Positions 48,268-57,719 are shown, counted from the stretch's first letter. The stretch: DNA of 64,000 nucleotides from Vibrio rotiferianus CAIM 577 = LMG 21460 (GCF_002741985.1 NZ_APHW01000015.1:30898-94897); one strand, 5' to 3'. Notes: a model not told the origin generated them from the sequence alone. Program-made: numbers and translations.

Positions 48268-48298
48268 AAAAAAATACCCCGACCGAAATCGAGGTATT
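48268..48298 (-). terminator. Terminator of the Lys/Ala-rich gene
   Basis: On the minus strand AATACCTCGA pairs with TCGGGGTATT (one G-T pair) around a 6-nt loop, followed by seven T. Confidence 0.8.
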
Positions 48299-48326
48299 CA
48301 ATTAAGAAACAGAATTACAGCGGTAA

Positions 48327-48716
48327 TTAAACTGCTTTGTAGATAACTTTGTTACCTGCTAACTGCTCTTTTTGAACTAGGTTTTCTTCAAGAAGCTTTT
48401 TCAGTGCGCCTGTAGCCCATGATGCCGCTTTTGTATCTTCTTGACCTGCCGCTAGACCAATACCTTTAGGGTTAATACCTTCAGCATTAGCGACAACAAT
48501 GTCTAATACTTGTTGTTGCTTAGGAGTTAGAGCAACGTCTGTTTTTACTGCAGCTACCTTCTTCTCAGCTACTGCTTTCTCAACAACAGGTTTTTCTGCA
48601 ACGACTTTTTCCGCAACAGGCTTAGCTGTCTTTGGTGCTTTTGCTACGTTTGCAACTGTCGCTTTAATGCGCTTTTGCAGTTTCATCTGCACTTTACGCT
48701 TATGAGCAAGTCTCAT
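48327..48716 (-). CDS. Lys/Ala-rich protein with C-terminal winged-helix-like domain
   Basis: 129 aa from ATG 48716 (MRLAHKRKVQMKLQKRIK), with GGAG nine bases upstream; the frame runs further but without family-like sequence. Residues of about 15-70 are low-complexity and basic, repeating AEK-V units (VAEKVVAEKPVVEKAVAEK), like the tails of histone-H1-type or DNA-compaction proteins. Residues of about 72-129 (LTPKQQQVLDIVVANAEGI, then WATGALKKLLEENLVQKEQL) look like a small winged helix. It probably binds nucleic acid. Single gene with its own terminator. Confidence 0.75.
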   Translation of the reverse strand: MRLAHKRKVQMKLQKRIKATVANVAKAPKTAKPVAEKVVAEKPVVEKAVAEKKVAAVKTDVALTPKQQQVLDIVVANAEGINPKGIGLAAGQEDTKAASWATGALKKLLEENLVQKEQLAGNKVIYKAV

Positions 48717-48985
48717 TGAATATTTCTCCAGTTCACTGCATCTCAGCAGGGATGAAAATTTGAAGCGCGTTTTATACCAAAATTCCCAATCAATTTGTAG
48801 GTTTTGGCAGCGAAACGCTGTGAAAAATGCGCTCAATGCATAGAACGTCTATTATTTAATCAAGAAATTTGTGAACGCATTTTGTCAATACTGGGTATAA
48901 AAACAGAGGTTCGCCTTAAATCAATATGCAACCCAACAGGCATTGGGCGATTTGGTTAATTTGTCTTTTATCCCGAGGTTGAAAC

Positions 48986-49654
48986 ATGGAAACGTTACAC
49001 CTTACTAACTCGCAGTTTAAAGCCGACTCTCCCATCAACAAACTGATTATGCTTTTGGTGGTCATCATTACACTGTTTCTCGTGTTGATCGCCCCAGGGT
49101 GGAAGCAAGCAATGCTATCTGTGGTTTTAATGGCAGTCATTGTTGGCTTTGCAATCATGATGATCAAAAAAAGCCAGGTAGGTTTTACTCTTACACAATC
49201 CCATTTTCAACAGCACCTATTCAAAGGCGGCTGGGTCGTCCGTTGGCAAGACATTGACTCCATAGGAATATGTACATATGAGCAAGAAGGATGGCACCAG
49301 CCTCTACCTTGGGTGGGCATTCGTTTAAAGCATTACTCCCCATATCTAGATGCTATCTGCCCTCGTATCGCGACAGAAGTTCTTTTAAGTCAACGCGCAC
49401 TGCTGTATCTAGGTGCTCGGCAAAATCATTGTGAAACAAAATTCGAGGATATGGTGCTGGATCCTGCCCCTTACATTAATCAAAAGGGCATACTCTACGA
49501 AGGTTTACTTGCGATGCTCGCGAATAGAATGAAGTACCAAAGGCAGTTTTATGGCTACGATGTATTTATTTCAACAAGTGATTTGGATAGAGAAGCTGAT
49601 GCGTTTGTGGGATTGGCTCGACGTTACTTGGCAGCCGCCGAGCCTGATACCTAG
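48986..49654 (+). CDS. DUF2982-family membrane protein
   Basis: 222 aa, with two hydrophobic helices near the N-terminus (about 18-37 and 42-60) and a cytoplasmic domain. The signature WQDIDSIGICTYEQEGWHQPLPWVGIRLK is recognised as DUF2982, found mostly in Vibrio and Shewanella-type gammaproteobacteria. The function is unknown. A CTGG-N8-ACAG sequence at 48891-48906 lies 80 bp before its start and is only a weak LexA-type resemblance. It is convergent with gloC at 12 bp. Confidence 0.85.
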   Translation: METLHLTNSQFKADSPINKLIMLLVVIITLFLVLIAPGWKQAMLSVVLMAVIVGFAIMMIKKSQVGFTLTQSHFQQHLFKGGWVVRWQDIDSIGICTYEQEGWHQPLPWVGIRLKHYSPYLDAICPRIATEVLLSQRALLYLGARQNHCETKFEDMVLDPAPYINQKGILYEGLLAMLANRMKYQRQFYGYDVFISTSDLDREADAFVGLARRYLAAAEPDT

Positions 49655-49666
49655 TACAAAGATGCT

Positions 49667-50323
49667 TTAGTAGAGTGGCATTTCGTCAGCAACGAAAGGA
49701 TTTGTTTTACGTTCGTGTCCAAACGTCGATTGCGGACCATGACCTGGTACAAATGTAACATCATTGCCCAATGGCCATAGTTTCTCTTTGATCGAGCTAA
49801 TAAGCGTGTTGAAATCGCCTTGTGGGAAGTCAGTACGACCAACGCTACCGTTAAACAAAACATCACCAACAAACGCCAAACGAGCTTCTTCACTGTAAAG
49901 CACAACGTGACCAGGGGTATGACCCGGAGTGTGGATCACGTTCAGCGTTTGGTTGCCAAAAGTGACCTTGTCACCTTCATTTAACCATTGGTGTGGTTCA
50001 AACGCTTCCGTTAATGGAAAACCGAACATTTGGCTCTGACCTTCTAACCCCTGTAACCAGAAGTTATCTGCTTTGTGTGGACCAACGATCTCAGTATCGC
50101 CTAAAAGAGCAGATAAAGGCTCAGTTCCACCAACATGATCTAAGTGACCGTGCGTTAGAACTAGATTTACGACTTCAACACCGAGCTCTTTGATTAGCAT
50201 TGCAAGTTGCTTTTCATCACCACCTGGATCAACCACAATGCCTTTCATGGTTTCATCACACCAGACGATAGAACAGTTTTGAGAGAAAGATGTTACGGGA
50301 ACAACTTGGTACTTCAGAGCCAT
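49667..50323 (-). CDS. gloC: GloC-like metallo-beta-lactamase hydrolase (YcbL)
   Basis: 218 aa from ATG 50323 (MALKYQVVPVTSFSQNCSIVW), the E. coli YcbL/GloC length. Metal-binding motifs are THGHLDHVGG, then HTPGHTPGHVVLY, VGDVLFNGSVGRTDFP and FVPGHGPQSTFGHE, all as in type II glyoxalases. It should hydrolyse S-lactoylglutathione or a related thioester. The order ldtD-mepK-gloC matches E. coli ycbB-ycbK-ycbL, supporting the name. Confidence 0.93.
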   Translation of the reverse strand: MALKYQVVPVTSFSQNCSIVWCDETMKGIVVDPGGDEKQLAMLIKELGVEVVNLVLTHGHLDHVGGTEPLSALLGDTEIVGPHKADNFWLQGLEGQSQMFGFPLTEAFEPHQWLNEGDKVTFGNQTLNVIHTPGHTPGHVVLYSEEARLAFVGDVLFNGSVGRTDFPQGDFNTLISSIKEKLWPLGNDVTFVPGHGPQSTFGHERKTNPFVADEMPLY

Positions 50324-50453
50324 AAATAACCTATACCGAATAAAATTGCATGAAAACTGCCGCAACTATGACACTAAGCCAAAGTGACTTCAAGCTTTGT
50401 TCAGAGGGCAAAGCGCAGCATTCTTACTCGTTAAAGTGACCCTTAGCTCGGGT

Positions 50454-51002
50454 CTACCAAGAACGAACGGCCCCCGTATCGATGTGGACAAAATTACTAC
50501 TCGGATAATAACCAACGCCACCAGCCTTTAAGCTTAATGCCGCGTCACGAACGGTAGACAATTTCACACCATCCAAACGGAAATCGATCGCTTTCCCTTC
50601 CATATGCATGCTTTTTTTCGCAACACCAGAAGAGCCATTTCGTAAAGACGCATTGGTTACCGGTGAACGGTAGCCTGAAATCACAATCACTTCAGCGTCC
50701 GTGCCGATCAACTTTTGAATTTGGCTGATTTGGTCGAACAAGCGTCTATCCATTGGATGAACTTCATTACGGCGATGATCACGACAGAATTTATCAAGAC
50801 GTTGGAGTTCTTCATCGACGTAGCTCGAGCCGTTGAAATAACACGACTCAAGTAATTCACCAGTATTTAGGTTATTCATCGTAAGTACACGAGACTCGTC
50901 GGGTAATGACGCCCAAGATAGAGTTGGCATAGCTGAAGCAACGACAACACCACCAGCGGTCATTTTAAGAAAATCACGACGAGAAAAATTACGACTTACC
51001 AT
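50454..51002 (-). CDS. mepK: Murein DD-endopeptidase MepK (YcbK, DUF882)
   Basis: 182 aa from ATG 51002, equal to E. coli YcbK. A twin-arginine signal SRRDFLKMTAGG marks export in folded form. The peptidase domain has VISGYRSPVTNASLR, the zinc ligands in SMHMEGKAIDFRLDG (His and Asp) and a final NFVHIDTG His. MepK cuts D,D- or L,D-crosslinks (mDap-mDap) in peptidoglycan to permit growth. It sits beside the L,D-transpeptidase gene that makes such links, so maker and cutter are neighbours. Confidence 0.94.
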   Translation of the reverse strand: MVSRNFSRRDFLKMTAGGVVVASAMPTLSWASLPDESRVLTMNNLNTGELLESCYFNGSSYVDEELQRLDKFCRDHRRNEVHPMDRRLFDQISQIQKLIGTDAEVIVISGYRSPVTNASLRNGSSGVAKKSMHMEGKAIDFRLDGVKLSTVRDAALSLKAGGVGYYPSSNFVHIDTGAVRSW

Positions 51003-51174
51003 TAGAAAATACTGCTCAATTACTCTACAAGCAGCGGACATTACCGAAACCAATTTAACGCGTCAAACGCATAAATCGGTCCAACTTGTCACTTTTAGGC
51101 TGGACTTTTTGTTTACTTATTGAACAGCAAACGAATTTTATGAATTGTAACTTTTTTTAAATTGAGAACGAATT

Positions 51175-52791
51175 TCAACCTTGATGATCGTAACGATAAA
51201 TGTCATCTCGATAGTACAGCATGCCTTCTTCTAACCAAGCTGTCTGATAAATAATATGTACCTGGATACGTTCACTCAGGGGCACCGAGGTATTCGCCTC
51301 TTTACCACTTTCACGTTTTTTCTCTAGACGTTCTTCAAGGCCTTGGGTCTTAAACAACAGTTCGGCCAGCTGTTCAGCGTTTTCTACTCTTACACAACCC
51401 GAACTGAAAGCTCGTCTATCTTCTTGAAACAAGTTTTTGCTCGGCGTGTCATGTAAATAAATAGCCTGAGGGTTAGGCATATTAAACTTATACAAGCCTA
51501 ACGCGTTATGAGACCCAGAAGATTGTCTCATCCGATAAGGAAAGCTACGCGGGTTAACCGAAGCCCAATGTATCGTCGTAGGATCAATGATCTCGCTTGA
51601 ATCCCAAGAGCGAATTATCTGAATATTTTGCTCAAGTAGGTACATCGGGTTTTTCTTAACCTTTGGAATGATGTCCTTCACCATAATCTTCCAAGGTACA
51701 TTCCACGTAGGGTTAAGGATGACAGAATCAAGAGTCCCCGTCATGATAGGTGTTTTTCGAGTTGTTCGGCCTACAACGACTTTAGACTCAAATAATGCTT
51801 CACCATTATGCCAGTATGTCACTTCATACCCTGGGACGTTAACAAACACGACATTGTCTCGCTCTTTTGCCCACAAACGAGAACGTTCTGAGTTAAGTGC
51901 AAGTAAATGCAATCGCTGCTCAGGCGAAAAATTAACCCAACGAATTGTGTTTGGACCGATAATTCCGTCCTGCTTTAGACCATGAATTTTCTGGAATGCT
52001 TTTATGGCCATTTCCAGCTCTTCATCAAATTGTGGACCACTATAAAGTAAATCGTCGACATCGATGCCAACGACCTGCATTCGCTCAAGGAGTATGGGCT
52101 TATTTTCTAGCACATCACCGACTCTCGCTAAACCTTGTTGCTGGTAGGTCGGGTAATCAAGCTTGGCATAGTCTTGGAGCGAATAAAAAGATTGATTGAA
52201 GGCGGGATCGGATTGCAGCGGTGAAGATAAATTGATGAGAAATTGCTCTAACTTACCAATGGTAATTTCGGTGCTTAACGCGGTAAGTACTTCGATGCTA
52301 GGTTCAGGCAATGACACTTCTTCAGTTTGGCCAAACAACCATTGTAAGCCATGTTCTTGGACTTGCTCTAAATAGCTTAGGTACATGAGTAGCGTATCTG
52401 TCATGACTAAATCATAATCAAGAGCATCTCCCTCTTCTTCTACATAAGCAACACGTCTGATTTGGTCTTGAAATACTGGAGAAACCTCAGCAAGAGACAA
52501 TACTTGCAATTGAAACAAGAATTGTTGTGCAATATCCTCATCTTCCCAATTTAAGCGATAGCTGGTGCTTTGGTAGAGCCGATCAACCACTTCTGGGTAA
52601 TGGATCATTTTCTCAATGGATAGTTGTGCAACCGCTCCCACCTGCTCTGTATCAGCAGTGGCGTTTTGAGAAACAACAGTAGAAAAGCTGAAAAACGGCA
52701 CCATGAGCGCCGTTGTTAATAGAATTCTAGCAAACACGATCACGATCCCTCGGAAAACTTGCCTTAAAAAAAAGTATGGCAAATATCTCAC
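51175..52791 (-). CDS. ldtD: L,D-transpeptidase LdtD (YcbB)
   Basis: Up to 538 aa; the longest start is GTG at 52791, but GTG 52737, nine bases after GAGGG, is the better ribosome site. An N-terminal signal/anchor (ILLTTALMVPFFSF), an alpha-helical domain, a peptidoglycan-binding domain (LEMAIKAFQKIHGLKQDGIIGPNT-type) and the YkuD catalytic domain with HDTPSKNLF and C466 in SSGCVRVENA follow in order. It makes 3-3 crosslinks in peptidoglycan and counters envelope stress. Adjacent to mepK and gloC as in E. coli. Confidence 0.94.
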   Translation of the reverse strand: MRYLPYFFLRQVFRGIVIVFARILLTTALMVPFFSFSTVVSQNATADTEQVGAVAQLSIEKMIHYPEVVDRLYQSTSYRLNWEDEDIAQQFLFQLQVLSLAEVSPVFQDQIRRVAYVEEEGDALDYDLVMTDTLLMYLSYLEQVQEHGLQWLFGQTEEVSLPEPSIEVLTALSTEITIGKLEQFLINLSSPLQSDPAFNQSFYSLQDYAKLDYPTYQQQGLARVGDVLENKPILLERMQVVGIDVDDLLYSGPQFDEELEMAIKAFQKIHGLKQDGIIGPNTIRWVNFSPEQRLHLLALNSERSRLWAKERDNVVFVNVPGYEVTYWHNGEALFESKVVVGRTTRKTPIMTGTLDSVILNPTWNVPWKIMVKDIIPKVKKNPMYLLEQNIQIIRSWDSSEIIDPTTIHWASVNPRSFPYRMRQSSGSHNALGLYKFNMPNPQAIYLHDTPSKNLFQEDRRAFSSGCVRVENAEQLAELLFKTQGLEERLEKKRESGKEANTSVPLSERIQVHIIYQTAWLEEGMLYYRDDIYRYDHQG

Positions 52792-52870
52792 GGCTTGCAG
52801 GTTTAAAATTAAGAATCTAGGCAGAAAACCTCCGATAGAAGTGTCATTAGACTCTTAATTCCCCCCCCTA

Positions 52871-53953
52871 TTACGTAATCTTCGACCAATGATTATCCCA
52901 CTGAATGCCAGTAGCAGTAGAGGTGTTTGACTTCATTGGCTTTTGCTCAACAACTTTACCTGCCCCAGAGCTGACACGGAATTCATCACCGTAGATAACC
53001 ACACCCGATGCATCAGGCAGCGCATTTAATTCAACGAGTCGACCAGTAGACTTAGACCATATCCCGTAGCAGCTACCTGGAGGCGACGTCGCTAAAATCC
53101 ATTCATCTGTCGCCGCAATGCTTGCGACATAATGGTTAAAGCGTGCCCATTGTTCCGGCTCTGCATGAAGCTCCTGCATCTCACCGCCACGAGTATGCAT
53201 GGCAATGAGTGCAGGGTATTCGTCTGGCTCTCCGCGGTACTGCTGTCCGCAAAGCACGGTTTCTGCTCCATCATGGGCTAAGTGACGAATACTTAGCTGA
53301 TGATCCGGCAAAGAAACCTGATCCAGCAACGCACCATCTTGTGAAAGATAACTTAAGCTCGGTTTCATCGTTTCAAGGTTCAGTGGTTCACGACCATTCG
53401 TGTGTACACCACCCACGCCAATCGCTAACGCTCCATCAGGCATCATAATCACTTCATGAGGGCCGAGGCCAAAGCCTGTCAACTCATCGACCTTTTGATA
53501 TTGCTTTTGCACATCATAAACACCAATTATCCCGCGGCTTGTATCCCTTTCGCCTTCGGTAGCGAACAATAAAGTGCCATCATGTGAGTAAACACCATGA
53601 CCATAGAAATGGCGATTCGACTTTGCTAGTTGCAGTTTGATCATTTGCTCTGAGCGATAATCAAACACCATAAAGAACGTACCAGGTCTGCGGCCAAAGA
53701 CCACTGCGTGCCCCTGCTGGTTTGTTGCTACGCCATGACCACGCTCAGGAATAGGTAACGTAGTGATCGGCATACCATGCTCATCAGCCACCACCGCAGC
53801 GTATTTATCTCGACCAATGATTGAACAGCCTATCAGCGCTGGCTCACGTGAGTTTGTTGAAGCACAACCGAACGGCATAACAGGTGTAGCCGCCCCAAAA
53901 AGAGCGGCTTTAAGTAAGGTACGGCGGGTTTGATCAGTCACCATCGGTTGCAT
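52871..53953 (-). CDS. DUF1513-family beta-propeller protein
   Basis: A 360-aa exported protein with a twin-arginine-like signal (QTRRTLLKAALFG) and a propeller-type body (HGVATNQQGHAVVFGRRPG, GHGVYSHDGTLLFATEGE, GLGPHEVIMMPDGALAIGVGG). It is the DUF1513 family that regularly follows imelysin and di-heme oxidoreductase genes. The likely role is in periplasmic iron handling, unproven. The start overlaps the end of the upstream imelysin gene by 20 bases. A C8 run lies just past the stop. Confidence 0.88.
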   Translation of the reverse strand: MQPMVTDQTRRTLLKAALFGAATPVMPFGCASTNSREPALIGCSIIGRDKYAAVVADEHGMPITTLPIPERGHGVATNQQGHAVVFGRRPGTFFMVFDYRSEQMIKLQLAKSNRHFYGHGVYSHDGTLLFATEGERDTSRGIIGVYDVQKQYQKVDELTGFGLGPHEVIMMPDGALAIGVGGVHTNGREPLNLETMKPSLSYLSQDGALLDQVSLPDHQLSIRHLAHDGAETVLCGQQYRGEPDEYPALIAMHTRGGEMQELHAEPEQWARFNHYVASIAATDEWILATSPPGSCYGIWSKSTGRLVELNALPDASGVVIYGDEFRVSSGAGKVVEQKPMKSNTSTATGIQWDNHWSKIT

Positions 53954-54971
53954 TAAATCCTATAACCACGCCAAGCTCGATCGCCACTTCTTCGTGGATC
54001 AAGTACTTCAATTGTTCTAGCTTGTTGTATTGAGCTAGCACCATACGATAACCGTCTTTACTTTGCAGCGCAGCAAACAAGCTCTTATCTTCTGGCCATG
54101 TATCTACAGCCATTTCAAACTGATGGGTAACACGATCAGCCAAATCTGCATGGCCTTGATCTCTCAACAGAGCATCCAAACCGTTACCGTTGGCAAAATA
54201 GAGTGCTTCCATTCCTTCAAGGTTCGCTTTTAAGTTTGATAACGAAGTCTCTGAACGCCATGATTCTGAGAAATAAGGACGAGGTTTGCCAATCTTCGCT
54301 AATGGACGACTCAGCTTCTTCATGCTGTATTCAAGCTGGTTAGATAACAGCGAGATGTACTCAGACTCCCACTCTGTCACATCCAACGATTTCCACGGGT
54401 TCTCTGCCCAAGAATCAGCGATGATCTGTGCTTTATTATCTAAATTTTCGGCAATCGCAACACCTGTTGCACACGTCTTGCTGTCGCTAGATAAGGTCGA
54501 AGCTTTATCATAAAGCAACCACTCCAACGCGCCTAAACCTTGTACGGTTACGCTTTGCGTCGAAATCTCCTCTGCATTCCACGCTTGGTCAGATTGCGTC
54601 AGCACAGACATCTTACGGCCTGTGGTGTTCTTTTTATCTGGCCAAAACTGAACGTTCCAACTTTGCTCTAATGCCGTTGCTGGACCACGCTCTTGACCTT
54701 GCAACGCCATCCACGCCAGCATAGTTTGATGCCATTGCTGTTTTACTTTCGCGTAACCTTTGCTCTCTGACGCACAGTAATCACTAAAGCTCTGCTCAAG
54801 ATTTGTTGTTTGAACTAAAAATGCCTGCGTCGCTTGAAACTCCACTTCATACACATTCTGTGAAAGATGGTTTGTCTTTTCTGGCTTTGCAGAGGCCAAT
54901 TCGGTTGTTGACTGACAGCCAACCAAACTTAGAGTTGCTGCAATAGCACTCGCTAACAGTCTTTTTTTCAT
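53934..54971 (-). CDS. Imelysin-family lipoprotein
   Basis: A 345-aa periplasmic lipoprotein with the lipobox in TLSLVGCQST (Cys19). The imelysin (peptidase M75, EfeO-like) domain shows WHQTMLAWMALQGQERGPA and VQGLGALEWLLYD in place of the usual GxHxxE: here the equivalent position reads LGALEWLLY, so the metal-binding His is absent while the Glu stays. It is a diverged paralogue of the imelysin at 56457. It lies between the di-heme oxidoreductase (10-bp gap) and DUF1513 (overlap) genes, one operon. Confidence 0.9.
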   Translation of the reverse strand: MKKRLLASAIAATLSLVGCQSTTELASAKPEKTNHLSQNVYEVEFQATQAFLVQTTNLEQSFSDYCASESKGYAKVKQQWHQTMLAWMALQGQERGPATALEQSWNVQFWPDKKNTTGRKMSVLTQSDQAWNAEEISTQSVTVQGLGALEWLLYDKASTLSSDSKTCATGVAIAENLDNKAQIIADSWAENPWKSLDVTEWESEYISLLSNQLEYSMKKLSRPLAKIGKPRPYFSESWRSETSLSNLKANLEGMEALYFANGNGLDALLRDQGHADLADRVTHQFEMAVDTWPEDKSLFAALQSKDGYRMVLAQYNKLEQLKYLIHEEVAIELGVVIGFNATDGD

Positions 54972-54981
54972 GGTATGTGCC

Positions 54982-56364
54982 TTATAGAGAATTCAAAAAC
55001 GCAATCAATGCGTCACGTTCTTTCTTATTCAGTGCCAAAACATTTTGTTTAGCGGTTTCCGCTTCACCGCCATGCCACAATACTGCTTCCATAAGGTTGC
55101 GTGCACGTCCATCATGTAGGAAGTAAGTATGGCCGTTAACCTCCTCGGTGTAGCCAATCCCCCATAATGGCGCAGTTCGCCATTCACGCCCGTTTGCTAA
55201 GTATTCCGGACGGTGATCGGCTAAGCCTTCACCCATATCGTGTAAAAGCATGTCTGTGTATGGGTGGATAAGCTGCTCAGAAAGCGCTGGCAATTCTGGT
55301 CGTTTAGCGGTCTTCACACTTGTCTTATGGCAGCTTTCACAGCCAGATGATGCAAAGATCTGTTGACCAAGCTTCACTTCTGGATCATTTACATTACGAC
55401 GAATTGGCACCGCTAGGTGTTGGCTATAAAACTCAACGAAATCAAGGATATTTTGGCTTACTTCTGGTTTACCGCCATTTGGCATGTCGTCACAAATGCT
55501 TTGTTTCGAGGTGCAGTTTTCGTTCGGGAATAAATGGCTCGTCAGACCAACATCACCGTTGAATGCCGCCGCATTTTGCTGCATTAGTGTCGGTTGTCCG
55601 GCTTTCCATCCAAAGCGACCAATCGAGAAGTCGTCCTTCTCAATATCCCACACCTTGTTTACTTTGCCTGAGATACCATCTTTGTTGGCATCTTGTGCAT
55701 CAGCCCAAGCCAGCAGCGTTTCATCGGGAATACTCTCTAACAAGCCAAGGCCAATCATTGGTGGCGCGACTCGAGCGGAAAATTCGGTGTCAGGGTGCAT
55801 GTCGCCATACCCTAAATCGGTAATGTTTAGGTGCGGCTTTCTCAGCGTCACTGTGGTGCCGTCTTTAAACTCAATAGGCACATCGGTGTAAGTAATTTCG
55901 ATTTTGCCTTCTGGGGTCTGATCTTGAAGTGCAAAGTCTTGCAGCTGGCCGCCATAAGTGGGCTCGGGAATACCTCCGTCTTTGATGTACGCTTTCTTTT
56001 GCTCAGGCGTCATCGCAGGAATACTCAAGCGCACCAGCATAGACACCGCATGTAAATCGTCTTTTTCTGGTGGATGACCACGACCATCTTTAATGTGACA
56101 ATTCTGACAACCATTGGTGTTAAACAGCGGACCTAGACCATCACGGGCGTCCGTCGATGCAGGAGCTTGAACCCAGGGGTTGCGGAAAAAACTGTTGCCG
56201 ACACTGAAGTCAAGGCGCTTACTCATTGGCAGGTTGGCAGCAGGAAGAGAATAGGCATTCGCGCCATCTTTTTTGACACTGGTTTTGCCACCAGACTTAA
56301 CACCGTAAGCCATGGCAGAAGAAGAAAGGAGCGCGGCTAGCGCAGAAATTAGGTATGGCTTCAT
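54982..56364 (-). CDS. Di-heme oxidoreductase (DUF1111, CcpA-like)
   Basis: A 460-aa secreted protein with a signal peptide (ALLSSSAMA). Two c-haem motifs are visible: C86-Q-N-C89-H90 near the N-terminus and CESCHKTS in the second half. MLLHDMGEGLADHRPEYLANG and WGIGYTEEVNGHTYFLHDGRARN are typical of the di-haem thiol-oxidoreductase family found with imelysins. It probably transfers electrons in the periplasm during iron uptake. It lies 92 bp after irpA, with a hairpin between. Confidence 0.93.
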   Translation of the reverse strand: MKPYLISALAALLSSSAMAYGVKSGGKTSVKKDGANAYSLPAANLPMSKRLDFSVGNSFFRNPWVQAPASTDARDGLGPLFNTNGCQNCHIKDGRGHPPEKDDLHAVSMLVRLSIPAMTPEQKKAYIKDGGIPEPTYGGQLQDFALQDQTPEGKIEITYTDVPIEFKDGTTVTLRKPHLNITDLGYGDMHPDTEFSARVAPPMIGLGLLESIPDETLLAWADAQDANKDGISGKVNKVWDIEKDDFSIGRFGWKAGQPTLMQQNAAAFNGDVGLTSHLFPNENCTSKQSICDDMPNGGKPEVSQNILDFVEFYSQHLAVPIRRNVNDPEVKLGQQIFASSGCESCHKTSVKTAKRPELPALSEQLIHPYTDMLLHDMGEGLADHRPEYLANGREWRTAPLWGIGYTEEVNGHTYFLHDGRARNLMEAVLWHGGEAETAKQNVLALNKKERDALIAFLNSL

Positions 56365-56414
56365 ATCATTGCTCTACTAATACGACAGGTGTGATAACAA
56401 CGAGCTCAAATGGC

Positions 56415-56435
56415 AAAAGGGCTCACAAAGAGCCC
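56415..56435 (-). terminator. Hairpin after the first imelysin gene
   Basis: On the minus strand GGGCTC-TTTGT-GAGCCC is followed by TTTT. It lies within the operon, so it could reduce readthrough to the downstream genes. Confidence 0.7.
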
Positions 56436-56456
56436 TTATTTATTATGGTTTTCTTA

Positions 56457-57719
56457 TTAAAACTCGTGGTCAGCAGTATCAGGGCTTAGGCTATCGATGC
56501 CGACAATGTTTGCCGCTCGCTCAATCGCACCGGTTTGGGCTACCAACGACATGATGGTGTCGTTTACTAACGCGTTGCCTTGTGCGTTACCCGCCGCAAT
56601 TAGCTGATCGAAGTGCTGGTTGTTCTTCTCAGCAGAAGTCACTAGCTCACCTACTTGGCTGCGAGTAACATCAAACTGCTTCTGGATTTCTTTTGCTGCT
56701 TTTTTGTCTTTTTGAGCAACAAGATCCGCAATGCTTGGACCAGATAGCAATGTTCCATCTTCACGCTTGTATAGGCCGGTGTAAACGTTATAAATGCCCT
56801 GCTCGTTGTAGTAATGAGAATTATGAGTGTTGTCTGAGAAACAATCGTGTTCGTCTTCTGTCGAGTTTGCTTCTAGTGCAACTTTCATGCGCTCACCAGC
56901 TAGCTCACCCAGAGAAAGAGAGCCCATACCGAATAGCATCTTACGAAGACCGTTGTCTGCCGAGCCATTAAGAAGCTCTTCACGGTAGTTACCTTTCACG
57001 TCTGCAGACCACTGCTTTTCCATCCACTCGAGGTCTTGAACCAGTAGATCAGCCGCTGCTTTTAAGTACTCACCACGACGCTCACAGTTGCCGTTAGTAC
57101 ACTCAGAACCTACAACGAAGTCAGTGTAAGCTCGTTGACCTGCACCTGCATTAGTACCGTTAAGATCTTGACCCCAAAGTAAGAACTCAATCGCATGGTA
57201 ACCCGAAGCAACGTTTGCTTCAGAACCACCTACTTCGTTTAGATCTGCTAGCAATTCTGGTGTGATTTTAGCGACATCTAGCTTCGACGCGCCAATCTGG
57301 AGACTTGTATTCGCAATGATGTTAGCGGAAGCACCTTCATTACCTAGTTCATATTGGTAATCAGTTGCAACGTAATCAATTAGGCCCTCATCAAGTGGCC
57401 ACGCATTTAGCTGACCTTCCCAATCGTCAACGACCGCATTACCAAAGCGGAAAACTTCAGACTGTTGGTATGGTACGCGAGAATCTAGCCAAGCTTGTTT
57501 TACTTCTTCAAGCTTTGCTGCGGATGGAGATTTAAGGAATTCGTCGATTTTTACATCGAGGGCTTTTGCTGTTGTCACAGAATCAGAAAATACCGCGTGA
57601 GCAACATCTGCATAATGTTCGACAACTTGTTGTTTAGTTACTGTAGCAGCAACCGTAGAACCACTGGCAATGAGAAGTGATGCAGCAATAGACTGGACTA
57701 AAACTGTTTTTGCATTCAT
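56457..57719 (-). CDS. irpA: Imelysin-family iron-regulated protein (IrpA-like)
   Basis: 420 aa from ATG 57719, with AAGGA eight bases upstream. A signal peptide (VQSIAASLLIASGSTVAA) directs it to the periplasm or outer membrane. The imelysin domain contains the GxHxxE motif in SGYHAIEFLLWGQDLNG, with the metal-binding His and Glu. It is the larger of two imelysins here and leads the operon that contains the di-haem oxidoreductase. A Fur-like site stands in its promoter region, supporting iron control. Confidence 0.92.
   Translation of the reverse strand: MNAKTVLVQSIAASLLIASGSTVAATVTKQQVVEHYADVAHAVFSDSVTTAKALDVKIDEFLKSPSAAKLEEVKQAWLDSRVPYQQSEVFRFGNAVVDDWEGQLNAWPLDEGLIDYVATDYQYELGNEGASANIIANTSLQIGASKLDVAKITPELLADLNEVGGSEANVASGYHAIEFLLWGQDLNGTNAGAGQRAYTDFVVGSECTNGNCERRGEYLKAAADLLVQDLEWMEKQWSADVKGNYREELLNGSADNGLRKMLFGMGSLSLGELAGERMKVALEANSTEDEHDCFSDNTHNSHYYNEQGIYNVYTGLYKREDGTLLSGPSIADLVAQKDKKAAKEIQKQFDVTRSQVGELVTSAEKNNQHFDQLIAAGNAQGNALVNDTIMSLVAQTGAIERAANIVGIDSLSPDTADHEF

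Larger units (their letters stand above)
47914..48326. other. Upstream region of the TRAP operon
   Basis: 413 bp between the TRAP binding-protein start and the end of the Lys/Ala-rich gene. It carries the TRAP promoter, two palindromes (annotated separately) and a terminator. No gene is seen. Confidence 0.55.

Noticed and set aside
53934..54971. The second imelysin as a pseudogene
   Set aside because: The frame is intact with a good lipoprotein signal, so it is a diverged but working paralogue.
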